Of a stretch of 64,000 nt of DNA, positions 25,390 to 34,989 are shown piece after piece. Positions within the stretch are counted from its first letter, which is position 1, and every line of letters starts with the position of its first letter. The stretch covers positions 550,001-614,000 of the forward strand of contig CACMIV010000001.1 of assembly GCA_902613805.1 (NCBI GenBank). Reading direction: 5' to 3'. Source of the DNA: an uncultured Pelagibacteraceae bacterium (GTDB lineage Bacteria; Pseudomonadota; Alphaproteobacteria; Pelagibacterales; AG-422-B15). The position numbers and the translations under genes were made by a program. The notes beneath the pieces were generated by a model that was not told the origin of the DNA, did no database searches, and saw only the letters and a list, made by a program, of their open reading frames with translations.

Positions 25390-25710
25390 TTATTCGTCTC
25401 TAGTTTCAGAAGTATTAATATTTACATTTGAATTTAACTTCAATCTAAGTTCTTTACCTGTTTTAAATCTTGGAATATATTTTTCTTCAACATGAACAGT
25501 TTCCCCCGTTCTCGGATTTCTTCCATTTCTTTCTTTTCGATGTTGAACTGAAAATGCTCCAAAACCTCTTAACTCCACTCGCTTACCTTCTGCTAAAGAC
25601 TGAGTAATTTCATTAAATATCGTATTAACGATTCTTTCAACGTCTCTGACAAATAAATGTGGGTTAGCCTCTGTTATATTTTGGATAAGTTTTGATTTAA
25701 TTAAACTCAT
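25390..25710 (-). CDS. ihfB: Integration host factor subunit beta
   Basis: A 106-residue DNA-bending protein. The HU/IHF signature [21 protein letters not shown] (about residues 46-66) includes the intercalating proline arm, and [19 protein letters not shown] is the beta-type N-terminus. It works with IhfA in DNA compaction, recombination and transcription. The C-terminus carries a short polar extension. It sits downstream of rpsA, as in many proteobacteria. Confidence 0.95.
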   Translation of the reverse strand: MSLIKSKLIQNITEANPHLFVRDVERIVNTIFNEITQSLAEGKRVELRGFGAFSVQHRKERNGRNPRTGETVHVEEKYIPRFKTGKELRLKLNSNVNINTSETRDE

Positions 25711-25765
25711 ACAAATAATTATATGATATTAACTTGTATTGTAAATAATTGATTGTAATGAATAT

Positions 25766-27463
25766 TTATTCTTCTTTTTTGTCTCTACCTAACGCTTTAC
25801 CTAAAATAGCACCTAATGAAGCACCTGAGTCTTTAGATCCATATTTTTCCATTGCTTCGCGCTCTATTTCTTCTTCCATTGAACGAATTGATAAATTGAC
25901 TTTAAAATTAGTATTATCTATATGAGTTATTGCCGCATCAAGTTTATCATTTTTAGCCCATCTGTCAGGTCTGGCATCCGATTTTCTCAGCGCTAAGTCA
26001 CTTTTCTTGATAATCGTTATAGGTCCTTTTTCTCCAATTCTTACTTTAATTCCATTTTCAGTAGTTTCAATAACACTACAGGTTATAATATCACCCTTTA
26101 CCTTATCTTTAATTTCGTCAAAAGGATTACCTTCTTTCTCTCTAATTGAAAGCGATATCTTTTCATTATCATTGCTGATAATTTTAGCATTTATTACATC
26201 GTCTACTTTATATTTTTTAATCTCTTCTTTGGGATCAGACTCCCATGACAGGTCCTTGCTAAATATTGCACCATCAATGTCTTCATCAAGTAAACAAAAG
26301 AGTACACCGTCTTTGATATTTGAAACTTTAGCCTCAACTATTGTTCCAACGGGATTTTTTTGATTATATGCGCTCATTGGATTTTCAGATAACTGTTTGA
26401 CTCCTAAACTAAGACGTCTTTTTTCATGATCTATTTCTAATATTTGACACTCTACGGTTTGAGATCTCGCATACAAGTTACCAGGTTTTGAGTTTTGTTT
26501 TTGACTCCAGGTAAGCATATCTTTATGGCAAAGTCCTTCTACACCATTTTCAATTTCAATAAAGATACCGTAATCAGTAACATTAGTTACAACGCCTGTT
26601 ACTCTATCATTTATATTAAATTTATCTTTTACCTTAATCCAAGGATCTTCTTCTAATTGTTTCATTCCAACTGAAACTCTATTCTTCTCAGGATCTACTT
26701 TTATTATTTTTACTTTAACTTGCTGATCAATTTTTAATACTTCGGATGGATGGGCAATTCTTTTATATGTGATGTCGCTGCTATGCAATAAACTATCATA
26801 GCCACCAAGATCAACAAAAGCTCCATAATCAGTTATGGCTTTGATTTTACCATCAACAATATCATCTAGCTTAAGCTGTAGAAACCTTTCTTCTCTTACT
26901 TCTTTATGCATTTCCTCAAGGACTGCCCTTCTACTTACAACAATATTATTTCGTTTAAGGTCCATTTTTAGAATTTTAAACTTTTGAGGTACATCTATTA
27001 GATGAGATACATCTCTTATTGGTCTTGTATCAATTTGACTTCCAGGTAAAAAAGCTGTAACTCCAATTTCACATGAGAGACCTCCTTTTACTTTACCCGT
27101 AATTACACCTTCAACAAGCTCTCCTGATTGAAATGATTTTTCAATTTCACCCCATATTTCTTTTGATTTTGCTTTTGTTCTTGAAAGTATGCATTCTCCA
27201 TTATGATTTTCTATTTTATCTAAATAAACATCGATTTTATCTCCAACATTCAACTCGCTGCTGTCTTTTTGGAATGCAAATTCTCTTTTGTTTATTCTTC
27301 CCTCAACTTTGGCCCCAATATCAACAATGAAAGAGTCATCTTCTATCTCAGCGATTGTACCCTTAATAATTGTGCCTTCTTTTAGTTTGGATTGATTGAG
27401 TGACTCTGTAAGTAAAGAGTCAAATTCACTTTCATTATTTTGATTAATAATTTCTTGAACCAT
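25766..27463 (-). CDS. rpsA: 30S ribosomal protein S1
   Basis: A 565-residue protein made of six S1-type OB repeats; clear ones are IKGTIAEIEDDSFIVDIG, VDGKIKAITDYGAFVDLGG and VTGVVTNVTDYGIFIEI. S1 recruits and unfolds mRNA at the ribosome. In this genome many starts lack a Shine-Dalgarno sequence, so S1-dependent or leaderless initiation may matter. It lies between cmk (6 nt) and ihfB. Confidence 0.96.
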   Translation of the reverse strand: MVQEIINQNNESEFDSLLTESLNQSKLKEGTIIKGTIAEIEDDSFIVDIGAKVEGRINKREFAFQKDSSELNVGDKIDVYLDKIENHNGECILSRTKAKSKEIWGEIEKSFQSGELVEGVITGKVKGGLSCEIGVTAFLPGSQIDTRPIRDVSHLIDVPQKFKILKMDLKRNNIVVSRRAVLEEMHKEVREERFLQLKLDDIVDGKIKAITDYGAFVDLGGYDSLLHSSDITYKRIAHPSEVLKIDQQVKVKIIKVDPEKNRVSVGMKQLEEDPWIKVKDKFNINDRVTGVVTNVTDYGIFIEIENGVEGLCHKDMLTWSQKQNSKPGNLYARSQTVECQILEIDHEKRRLSLGVKQLSENPMSAYNQKNPVGTIVEAKVSNIKDGVLFCLLDEDIDGAIFSKDLSWESDPKEEIKKYKVDDVINAKIISNDNEKISLSIREKEGNPFDEIKDKVKGDIITCSVIETTENGIKVRIGEKGPITIIKKSDLALRKSDARPDRWAKNDKLDAAITHIDNTNFKVNLSIRSMEEEIEREAMEKYGSKDSGASLGAILGKALGRDKKEE

Positions 27464-27469
27464 TAAATT

Positions 27470-28102
27470 TTAATTTATAAGTAACTTTTTTATTATTTTA
27501 AGAGATTGTTCTATATCAAGATTACTTGTATCAAGCAACACTGAATTTACATCTGGTCTTAAGGGAGCTTCTTTTCTAAAAATATCTTTCTTATCTCTTA
27601 ACCCGATTTCTTGATACACATTATAAAAGCTATCTTTTCTGCCGTTTTTTGTTACTTGATTAAATCTTCTCCTAGCCCTCGTTTTTTGATCTGCCCAAAG
27701 AAAAAGTTTATATTTTGCTTTGGGAAAGATAACACTTCCTATATCTCTTCCTTCTACAATAACAAATTTCTTATTTCTGCCCTTCTTTTTTGGAAAATTA
27801 AGCTGATATTCTATGAGTGCCTCTCTGAGGTATTTTTTTGAAGCTATAATGGACGCTAGCTTGCTAACGTTATTCGAAAATAACTTTGTTGAGTTAAGTA
27901 AGTCATCGTTAATTGATCTTGCTATTGTTAATATTTCTTTTTTGTTATTTTGTCTTACCTTCATTTCCATCATTTTTAGTGCAACAGCTCTATAAAGTTT
28001 ACCGCTCATTAATAATGGGACATCATATTCAATTGATAACTTTCTAGCTATTGAAGACTTTCCTGACGATGCTGGACCATCAATTGCAAGTATATCGACC
28101 AT
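27470..28102 (-). CDS. cmk: Cytidylate kinase
   Basis: A 210-residue NMP kinase with the P-loop IDGPASSGKSSIAR (residues 6-19), the CMP-binding region including VEGRDIGSVIFPKA and the LID-like arginine cluster RARRRFNQV. It phosphorylates CMP/dCMP. It is shortened relative to E. coli Cmk (about 227 residues). The order aroA-cmk-rpsA is widely conserved; spacing to aroA is 2 nt. Confidence 0.95.
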   Translation of the reverse strand: MVDILAIDGPASSGKSSIARKLSIEYDVPLLMSGKLYRAVALKMMEMKVRQNNKKEILTIARSINDDLLNSTKLFSNNVSKLASIIASKKYLREALIEYQLNFPKKKGRNKKFVIVEGRDIGSVIFPKAKYKLFLWADQKTRARRRFNQVTKNGRKDSFYNVYQEIGLRDKKDIFRKEAPLRPDVNSVLLDTSNLDIEQSLKIIKKLLIN

Positions 28103-28104
28103 TA

Positions 28105-29391
28105 TTATTTTGAAAGTAATTTATTTAGGTGATCTTTGAATTTTGGATAACTTATATTGATACATTTTTCATCATCTATGATTAATTGATCTTCGAATAT
28201 AATATTTAAAATAGAAAATGACATTGCAATTCTGTGATCATTGAATGATCTTATTTTTTGTTTTTTTAGTTTTATATTTTCTTTTCCTTTTATAATTATA
28301 TTATCTTGCTTGACAGTTATATCATATCCTAATTTTTTTAAATTACTTACAATGCTTTTGACTCTGTCACTTTCCTTATGCCTCAATTCGCTGAGCCCAT
28401 TCATAATAGTTTTTCCTTTCGCCTGGCAAGCCGCAATTGCAAGTATTGGGTATTCATCTATTAGCAACGGTGAAATATGAGAGTCAATTTTTATTCCGTG
28501 TAATTTGCTATATTCTACCGTAATATCGCCAATATCTTCCCCACAAATATTTTTTGTTTTATTTATTTTAATATTACCACCCATTTTTTTTAGAATTTTT
28601 AAGTAAGCAATTCGCGTTGGATTAAGACATATATCTTTTAATGTTATATTCGATAGAGGAGTAATCAATGCTCCAACCACAAAAAAAGCAGCACTCGATG
28701 GATCACAGGCCACATCAATATTTTTAGATTTTATTTCATATGGTCCAATCAATTCAATTCTTGATCCACCATTTTTAATTTTTTTTATTTTAAAATTAAT
28801 GTCAAAATATTTAAAAAGTCTCTCAGTGTGATCTCTGGTTGGCTTATTTTCTGTAATCACTGTTTTTCCATGTATGTTTAATCCAGCAAGCATGATTGCT
28901 GATTTCACTTGTGCTGAAGCTTTTAACATCTCATGTTCCGTAGCAATTAGATTGTCATTTCCTGAAATCATAATCGGTAAAAAATCTTTTCTAGTAAGAT
29001 TTATATCATTGCCCATTGCTTTTAAATAATCAGTAACTCGAGACATTGATCTTCTACTTAGAGATTTATCGCCAATAAAAGTACAATTTATAGGATTTGC
29101 TGCTACCGCCCCTAACATGAGACGCGCAGTTGTGCCACTATTTCCACAATCTAGTGTATTATGTGGTTCCATATAGCCACAAGTTCCATTACCATATACC
29201 TCCCACTTATTTTTTTCCTTTTTAATCTTAATGCCAAGTGCTTTAAGTATGTTCATTGTACTAAACACATCTTCTGACTCTAATAAATTAGTAATTTTAG
29301 TTATTCCACATGACATAGACGCTATAATTAATGATCTATGTGAAATTGACTTATCGCCTGAGATCTTTAGAGAGCCTTTGAATTTCAACAC
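28105..29391 (-). CDS. aroA: 3-phosphoshikimate 1-carboxyvinyltransferase (EPSP synthase)
   Basis: A 428-residue protein with the two-domain EPSP synthase signature: GDKSISHRSLI (residues 13-23), LDCGNSGTTARLM and the late catalytic ELRHKESDRV and DHRIAMSF. It performs step six of the shikimate pathway. The start appears to be GTG at 29389-29391, with TTG as the next codon. LKASAQVKSA replaces the plant-like QYKSA pattern, and the residue after GNSG is Thr. Confidence 0.95.
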   Translation of the reverse strand: MLKFKGSLKISGDKSISHRSLIIASMSCGITKITNLLESEDVFSTMNILKALGIKIKKEKNKWEVYGNGTCGYMEPHNTLDCGNSGTTARLMLGAVAANPINCTFIGDKSLSRRSMSRVTDYLKAMGNDINLTRKDFLPIMISGNDNLIATEHEMLKASAQVKSAIMLAGLNIHGKTVITENKPTRDHTERLFKYFDINFKIKKIKNGGSRIELIGPYEIKSKNIDVACDPSSAAFFVVGALITPLSNITLKDICLNPTRIAYLKILKKMGGNIKINKTKNICGEDIGDITVEYSKLHGIKIDSHISPLLIDEYPILAIAACQAKGKTIMNGLSELRHKESDRVKSIVSNLKKLGYDITVKQDNIIIKGKENIKLKKQKIRSFNDHRIAMSFSILNIIFEDQLIIDDEKCINISYPKFKDHLNKLLSK

Positions 29392-29488
29392 TTTTTGGTA
29401 CAGTTAATTTTTTTTTATTTTACAGTTATATAATATTGTATATCTTAGTAATATCAAAATCTTAACCAAAATAAAATAGAGTGTAATT

Positions 29489-29857
29489 ATGCCTAAGGCC
29501 GAATGGGGGAAAAAAGTAGTTTGCTTAAACTGTGAGACTAAATTTTATGACCTTAATAGAAAGCCTGCAATCTGTCCATCTTGTGGTACAGAGTATAACG
29601 ATCCAGTTAATGACATAGTTGCTACTTCAGCAAAACAAGTTTTCACTGATAATGTAGATATAGTTGTTGATGATAACTTAGTTGGAAGTGATGCATCAGA
29701 GTCAGTTGCTGAAGTTGAGGACATCGATATGGAAGACGCTATTGACGATGATACTATCAGCCTTGATGATACTGATAATGATGTATCTGTTATTCCTGAT
29801 GAAGATGTAGAAGACATAAATATTAATGATAATAATCCTGAAGAAATTGTAGATTAG
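29489..29857 (+). CDS. TIGR02300 family acidic zinc-ribbon-like protein
   Basis: A 122-residue protein with an N-terminal WGKKVVCLNCETKFYDLNRKP segment and CPSCG, a four-cysteine ribbon (about residues 13-33), followed by a long, very acidic Asp-rich tail. The start MPKAEWGKK matches the alphaproteobacterial TIGR02300 family, whose function is not known. It is divergent from aroA and cotranscribed with tRNA-Ala, which starts 5 nt after its stop. Confidence 0.9.
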   Translation: MPKAEWGKKVVCLNCETKFYDLNRKPAICPSCGTEYNDPVNDIVATSAKQVFTDNVDIVVDDNLVGSDASESVAEVEDIDMEDAIDDDTISLDDTDNDVSVIPDEDVEDININDNNPEEIVD

Positions 29858-29862
29858 CAATT

Positions 29863-29938
29863 GGGGCTATAGCTCATTTGGGAGAGCGCGTCGCTGGCAG
29901 TGACGAGGTGGTCGGTTCGAACCCGACTAGCTCCACCA
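29863..29938 (+). tRNA. tRNA-Ala (GGC)
   Basis: A 76-nt cloverleaf: acceptor GGGGCTA/TAGCTCC, D-arm GCTC/GAGC, anticodon stem CGTCG/TGACG with loop CTGGCAG (anticodon GGC), T-arm with GGTTCGAAC, and an encoded CCA. It lies 5 nt after the TIGR02300 stop and touches the converging lptB stop codon with no gap. Confidence 0.97.
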
Positions 29939-30691
29939 TTAATACTTAAAAGAGTTTCCTAAGTAGAATTTTCTGACTTCATTACTTCCGAGGATTTCAT
30001 TGCTATTACCCTCAGCTATAATTGCTCCGCCATGCAAAACGTAAGAGTAATCACAAATATCTAATACTTCCCTGACATTGTGGTCAGTAATAAGCACGCC
30101 TATGTTTTTATTCATTAATTGTTTGATTAAAATTTTGATATCGTCAATACCAATCGGATCAACACCTGCGGTAGGCTCATCCATCAAGATAAAGCTTGGA
30201 TTAGAACATAGGCACCTAGCAATTTCAGTTCTTCTTCTTTCACCACCACTAAGCATATGTGGCATTGCTCTACGTAAATGAGTTAATGAAAATTCAGTAA
30301 GTAATTCTTCAATTATATTTTGCTTTTGGTCCTTTGGGTAGTTTTGAGTTTCAAGTATTGCAAGAAGATTATCTTCAACAGATAAACCCCGGAATATTGA
30401 TGGCTGTTGTGGAAGAAAACCCAACCCTAGTCTTGACCTTCTGTACATTGGCAGGTTTGTCAATTCTTGTTCATCTAAAAATATCTCTCCACCATCACAT
30501 TCTATAAGTCCCATTATCATGTAAAAAGTAGTAGTTTTACCTGCCCCATTTGGACCAAGTAATCCTATTGTTTTTCCTCTTTGAAGTTTTAAACTCACAT
30601 CCCTTACAATTTGTTTTTTTGATAGGGATTTTCTTAAGTTATTTACAACTAATCCATTATTATCTGTGATTAATTTAGGTTTAGTATTCAT
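29939..30691 (-). CDS. lptB: LPS export ABC transporter ATPase
   Basis: A 250-residue ATPase: Walker A GPNGAGKTT (about residues 44-52), the LptB Q-loop GFLPQQPSIF, signature LSGGERRRTEIARCL and Walker B FILMDEPTAGVDP. It powers the LptFG extractor that moves LPS to the outer membrane. It is downstream of lptA and lptC as usual. The stop touches tRNA-Ala on the other strand. Confidence 0.96.
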   Translation of the reverse strand: MNTKPKLITDNNGLVVNNLRKSLSKKQIVRDVSLKLQRGKTIGLLGPNGAGKTTTFYMIMGLIECDGGEIFLDEQELTNLPMYRRSRLGLGFLPQQPSIFRGLSVEDNLLAILETQNYPKDQKQNIIEELLTEFSLTHLRRAMPHMLSGGERRRTEIARCLCSNPSFILMDEPTAGVDPIGIDDIKILIKQLMNKNIGVLITDHNVREVLDICDYSYVLHGGAIIAEGNSNEILGSNEVRKFYLGNSFKY

Positions 30692-30702
30692 TTGTTTAAT
30701 GT

Positions 30703-31149
30703 TTAATTAATAAAGAGAGCTTCCACTTTATTATCTGCTTCGCTTGTCATTATACTTGTAGAATTTTTAAGATCTAGAACTAATTTGTCACATTTTACTA
30801 AGTTTCCATTTTCATAAACTTCTACATTAAATAGTAATGTTAAAACATTGGCATTAGGATTATATAAGCCTTTTTCTCCTTTTGCAGTAATATTATCCTT
30901 TATTATCTTTACATTATCTACAGCAATAATCTCTTTTACTTTATTTTTGTTTCCTTCAGATAAAACAATTAATTCGTCAGACCATATCTTAAATGTCTCA
31001 CTAATAGCATAGACATTTCCTTTGAAAATAGAAATTTCATTTTCTCGGTCAATTTTTAATTCATTTGAAACAATATTTAATTCAGATCCATTAGCAATTG
31101 TCATAACAATTAGTAAAAATAAAGCGGTGTAATATTTTATCATTATCAT
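30703..31149 (-). CDS. lptA: LPS transport periplasmic bridge protein LptA
   Basis: A 148-residue protein with a signal peptide (ending about TIANGSE) and the beta-jellyroll OstA/LptA core: NIVSNELKIDRENEISIFKGNVYAI, then KGEKGLYNPNANVLTL. It forms the bridge from the LptBFGC complex to LptD. The lptC stop overlaps its start by 4 nt, and lptB follows 11 nt later. Confidence 0.9.
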   Translation of the reverse strand: MIMIKYYTALFLLIVMTIANGSELNIVSNELKIDRENEISIFKGNVYAISETFKIWSDELIVLSEGNKNKVKEIIAVDNVKIIKDNITAKGEKGLYNPNANVLTLLFNVEVYENGNLVKCDKLVLDLKNSTSIMTSEADNKVEALFIN

Positions 31150-31679
31150 TGGCTAACCTTATAAAATTTTGCTGATACATTGCCTTCATAGACAATATTT
31201 TTAAAATTAGAAATTACTCTTGAGCTATCTGACATTACTATACCTTCTGAATTTTTATGTTTGACGTTTTCTGTAAAGTCAAAAACATCCTCTCCAACAT
31301 CAAATCTAGCAAAATCAGATTTTAAAATTTCATTATTATCAGTATAAAATACCACATTCCTTTCAAGGGTAATTATTTTTGCGTCTTGAAAATAATTGCC
31401 CTGATCTGCAGTTAGATAAATCCAAGTTCCATCATTTGTTTTAAACTTGCCTTCGATAGAGAATAACTTTAATTCATTGTCAGATTTAAGTCCCTTTAAA
31501 GCTTTAATCTCGTAAATTTTATTATCCAACCCTTTTTCTGTGAATTTGGGGTTATCTATTTCAATTTCAAGTTCATTACTAGCTAATGCAGAAAAACTTA
31601 ACTGAAAAATACTTAGAATGATCAAATAAATAAAATTAACTCGTATATCGAATACAGTCATGAATATGTATGATTCCAA
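31146..31679 (-). CDS. lptC: LPS export protein LptC
   Basis: A 177-residue protein with a single N-terminal membrane helix (VNFIYLIILSIFQLSFSALA) and a periplasmic LptC domain (FTEKGLDNKIYEIKALKG, TADQGNYFQDAKII). The annotated start overlaps the kdsD 3' end by 44 nt; an internal ATG at 31661 would cut this to 26 nt and keep the helix. It passes LPS from LptFG to LptA. Confidence 0.88.
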   Translation of the reverse strand: MESYIFMTVFDIRVNFIYLIILSIFQLSFSALASNELEIEIDNPKFTEKGLDNKIYEIKALKGLKSDNELKLFSIEGKFKTNDGTWIYLTADQGNYFQDAKIITLERNVVFYTDNNEILKSDFARFDVGEDVFDFTENVKHKNSEGIVMSDSSRVISNFKNIVYEGNVSAKFYKVSQ

Positions 31680-32601
31680 TTGGCGTTTTATTTCTTACGT
31701 TCTCGGTTACAAATAAACAGGTAATTTTATTGCGGTTCATTATATTAAGAGCATCAAGAATAAAAGACTCTTTATTTATTAGCTTTGGTTTAGAGGTCAT
31801 AATTTTTTTGGCATTATGTTTAAAGAATTTTTCGTTCATATTTCTTCTTAAATCACCATCTGTAATTACGCCTATTAATTTGTTATTATTATCTTTTACC
31901 CCTACATGTCCAAAAGATTTTTTTGTCATTTCAATGACGACCGTTTTCATGCTTGCGTTATCTCTTACTATTGGCATTTTTGATTTAGTATGCATAACCT
32001 CCTTTACTTGTATAAGTTGCATGCCAAGCGCCCCACCTGGGTGATATTTTTTATAATCTGAAACTTTGAATTTTTTTAATTTCATTAGCGAAACACATAA
32101 AGCATCTCCAATTACAAGCGCCATAGTTGTTGATGTCGTTGGTGCCAATCCAATTGAACAGGCTTCTTTTGAGTTTGGAATTATCAAGCTAATTGTTGAA
32201 GATTTTATCAACTCACTATTTACATTTGATGAAATGCCGATCACTGTAATGGAATTTTTTTTTGCAAAATTTAGTAAATCTGCAAGTTCATTACTTTTAC
32301 CAGAATTAGATATTATGATTAAAGCATCTTTTTTAGATATTATCCCAAGATCTCCATGACTCATATCAGTTGGTGAGCAGTATTGTGAAGGAGTACCTGT
32401 TGAACTCATAGTACTAGAAATTTTACTAGCTATGTGGCCTGATTTTCCTACACCCGTAACTATAACTCTGCCCCTTACTTTGGAAAGAGTTCTTACGGCA
32501 TCATTGAAATTTTTATCAATGGAGTTGTATAGCTTTTTTATTCCTTTTAGTTCAGTATCAATAACCTTAATTCCATTACTTATTATTGCATTCTTTTTCA
32601 T
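31636..32601 (-). CDS. kdsD: Arabinose-5-phosphate isomerase (KpsF/GutQ family)
   Basis: A 321-residue protein with a SIS sugar-isomerase domain (VTGVGKSGHIASKISSTMSS and IIISNSGKSNEL, about residues 45-105) and two C-terminal CBS domains (from about residue 200). It makes D-arabinose 5-phosphate for Kdo, the first sugar of the LPS core. That fits the LPS export genes in the same operon. Confidence 0.93.
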   Translation of the reverse strand: MKKNAIISNGIKVIDTELKGIKKLYNSIDKNFNDAVRTLSKVRGRVIVTGVGKSGHIASKISSTMSSTGTPSQYCSPTDMSHGDLGIISKKDALIIISNSGKSNELADLLNFAKKNSITVIGISSNVNSELIKSSTISLIIPNSKEACSIGLAPTTSTTMALVIGDALCVSLMKLKKFKVSDYKKYHPGGALGMQLIQVKEVMHTKSKMPIVRDNASMKTVVIEMTKKSFGHVGVKDNNNKLIGVITDGDLRRNMNEKFFKHNAKKIMTSKPKLINKESFILDALNIMNRNKITCLFVTENVRNKTPIGIIHIHDCIRYTS

Positions 32602-32609
32602 ATCTTAAA

Positions 32610-33221
32610 TTAACTCGAGTGAGAGAAAATATCGTTACTCCAGCCCCTTAAGTCTAATTCAACTCTTGTAGGTAAAAAATTTATACAGTCTTTCACAAGA
32701 TTTTGTCTATTTTGTCTTTTTAATATTTCGTCTAATTTTATTTTTAATTGATGTAGATACAATACGTCAGTGGCAGCGTAATCAATTTGTTCCTTAGATA
32801 AATTAGGATTAGACCAATCACTTGATTGTTGTTTTTTTGATATATCAATATTTAAAAGTTCTTTACATAAGTCTTTATAGCCATGACCCTGAGAATATGT
32901 TCTAGCTATTTTAGAGCTGATCTTTGTACAATAAACATTTTTAATCATTATATTAAGATCATGCTTGATCGCAGCTAGGTCATGACGGGCATAGTGAAAA
33001 ATAAATGTTTTATCACCAGCTAATAAATTTTTAAGATTTGGTGCATCGAATTTTTTATCAATAAATTGAATTAAATGACAGTCTCCCTCACCATCATAAA
33101 GCTGCATTAAGCAAAGAGGATCTCTACTTGGCTGCAAACCCATCATCTCACAATCAGCTGCTATTATATTTGAAAATTTAATTTCACTCCTTAGATCATT
33201 TATATGTAAAATAGTTTGCAT
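32610..33221 (-). CDS. rnd: RNase D-like 3'-5' exoribonuclease
   Basis: A 203-residue DEDDy exonuclease domain: AADCEMMGL (first Asp/Glu), FHYARHDLAAI (middle Asp) and YAATDVLYLHQL (late Tyr/Asp). The HRDC domains of E. coli RNase D are absent; this short form is common in alphaproteobacteria. It probably trims tRNA or other stable RNA. It is 8 nt upstream of kdsD and divergent from the NDUFA9-like gene. Confidence 0.88.
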   Translation of the reverse strand: MQTILHINDLRSEIKFSNIIAADCEMMGLQPSRDPLCLMQLYDGEGDCHLIQFIDKKFDAPNLKNLLAGDKTFIFHYARHDLAAIKHDLNIMIKNVYCTKISSKIARTYSQGHGYKDLCKELLNIDISKKQQSSDWSNPNLSKEQIDYAATDVLYLHQLKIKLDEILKRQNRQNLVKDCINFLPTRVELDLRGWSNDIFSHSS

Positions 33222-33274
33222 TGCTCAAAAATTAATTTAATTCAAATGAGTACATAAAGGTATATTTAAAAAAT

Positions 33275-34180
33275 ATGAAGAAAAAAACAATTACAATGAT
33301 TGGAGGGTCCGGGTTTTTAGCTAAATACTGTATCGCAGAGCTATTAAAAGCTGGACATAATTTAAGAATTATTTGTAGAAATCCTCATTTGGTAGGTAAC
33401 TTAAGAACGATGGCGCCCATAGAAAAATTAGATATTGTTAAGGGAAATATTATGCTTAAGCATACAATTGAGCCATTTATAAAAAACTCTGATGTTGTAA
33501 TAAATTTTGTGGGAGTTTTGAATGATAGTTCTGGTAGTCAATCTTTTAAAAATTGTCATTCTATTGGACCTCAAAATATTGCAGACTTATGTTCAAAATA
33601 CGGTGTTGAAAAGTTTATTCATTTTTCATCTTTAGGCGCTGATATTAGAAGTGAGTCAAAATATCAGTACACAAAGGGTTTAGGAGAAAAAAATATTAAA
33701 AAAAGTTTTCCTGAGGCAATTATTTTAAGACCTTCAATAGTATTTGGTCCAGGTGACGGATTTTTCTCAGTTCAGGCTAAGCTGCTAAAAAATTTACCGG
33801 TTGTACCATTGTTCGCAAATAATAAATACCAGTGTGTATATGTTAAAGATATTGCAATAGCTATAAGCAAACTTGTTTTAGAAGAAAAATATAATGGTAA
33901 AATTTTTGAATTTGGCGGACCAGAAATATTAAGCTTAAAAGAAATATACCAATTAATTCTTAATACTCTAAAAATTAAAAGAATTATACTTCCAATGCCA
34001 TTATCTTTTGCAAATTTTGTAGCATTAGTGATGATGCCGTTACCATCACCGCTGATTACTTTTGATCAAGTTAAACTACTTAGAAAAGACAATGTAATCT
34101 CGAAAACAGGAAATAATTTAGAAAAACTAGGAATTAAACCAGTTTCACCAAGAGAAATCATTAGTACATATATTTCTTAG
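33275..34180 (+). CDS. Complex I NDUFA9-like NAD(P)-binding protein
   Basis: A 301-residue atypical SDR protein. The N-terminal TMIGGSGFLAKYCIAELLKAGH (residues 7-28) is the nucleotide-binding loop; then DVVINFVGVL and KFIHFSSLGAD, with YQYTKGLGE as the atypical Tyr/Lys motif. Alphaproteobacterial relatives associate with respiratory complex I or act on quinones/NADPH, so the exact reaction is unresolved. It converges on uppP. Confidence 0.85.
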   Translation: MKKKTITMIGGSGFLAKYCIAELLKAGHNLRIICRNPHLVGNLRTMAPIEKLDIVKGNIMLKHTIEPFIKNSDVVINFVGVLNDSSGSQSFKNCHSIGPQNIADLCSKYGVEKFIHFSSLGADIRSESKYQYTKGLGEKNIKKSFPEAIILRPSIVFGPGDGFFSVQAKLLKNLPVVPLFANNKYQCVYVKDIAIAISKLVLEEKYNGKIFEFGGPEILSLKEIYQLILNTLKIKRIILPMPLSFANFVALVMMPLPSPLITFDQVKLLRKDNVISKTGNNLEKLGIKPVSPREIISTYIS

Positions 34181-34181
34181 C

Positions 34182-34979
34182 TCAAGTAAAATAAATCAAA
34201 ATTACAGATCCAAGTATTATTCGGTAAATTACAAATGGTGTCATTGAATTTTTCTTTACCCAATTTAATAGTAAACCTATGGAGAAATAAGCAGTTAAGA
34301 ACGCTATTACAAAACCGAAAAATAAATTTAAAAAATTTATTGATATTGGATCACTTATAATTTCAATAATTGGAATCGATGCTGAAATTACTATTACAGG
34401 TATTGATAGAAGCATAGAAAATTTTGCGGCATCTACTCTATTTAATCCAACTATTCTTGAGCCTGTATAAACCACTCCTGCTCGAGAAGCTCCCGGAATA
34501 ATTGCAAAAACTTGACATAGACCAATAATCAAAGTTTTTCTAATAGATAGCTTATCTAGCGTAAGGTTTTCTGTATTCGATCTGATATCTGCAAAATAAA
34601 GTGCTAATCCAAAGACAATAGTTGATAGACCTATAAAATGAAGATTTCTGAGAAGTTCCGCAAACCCTGATATATAGGTAATGCCACCAATGAAAATAAT
34701 TGGCAATGAAGCTATAATTAAATTTTGATTAATATTTTTTTGGGCTGTTTTTTTGGGTGAAGAGAAAGGCATTATAAATTTAATAAAGTTAAGTGTTTCA
34801 ATTCTAAAGTATATTAATACCGCCATTAAAGTTCCTAAATGAAGGCTTATATCGAGTGACAAACTCTCACTAATATTAATTATTTCTGCGGTAATTAGCA
34901 GATGAGCAGAACTTGAAATTGGCAAAAATTCAGTAATACCTTGTATAATTGCGAGTATAATTACTGGAAATAGATACAT
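34182..34979 (-). CDS. uppP: Undecaprenyl-diphosphatase
   Basis: A 265-residue membrane protein with the BacA/UppP signatures ITEFLPISSSAHLLI (about residues 15-29, catalytic Glu) and PGASRAGVVYTGSRIVGL (catalytic Ser/Arg). It recycles undecaprenyl diphosphate for cell-wall and LPS synthesis. A hairpin followed by six Us lies just upstream on the same strand (34990-35031), so transcription attenuation is possible. Confidence 0.94.
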   Translation of the reverse strand: MYLFPVIILAIIQGITEFLPISSSAHLLITAEIINISESLSLDISLHLGTLMAVLIYFRIETLNFIKFIMPFSSPKKTAQKNINQNLIIASLPIIFIGGITYISGFAELLRNLHFIGLSTIVFGLALYFADIRSNTENLTLDKLSIRKTLIIGLCQVFAIIPGASRAGVVYTGSRIVGLNRVDAAKFSMLLSIPVIVISASIPIIEIISDPISINFLNLFFGFVIAFLTAYFSIGLLLNWVKKNSMTPFVIYRIILGSVILIYFT

Positions 34980-34989
34980 AATAGATATG

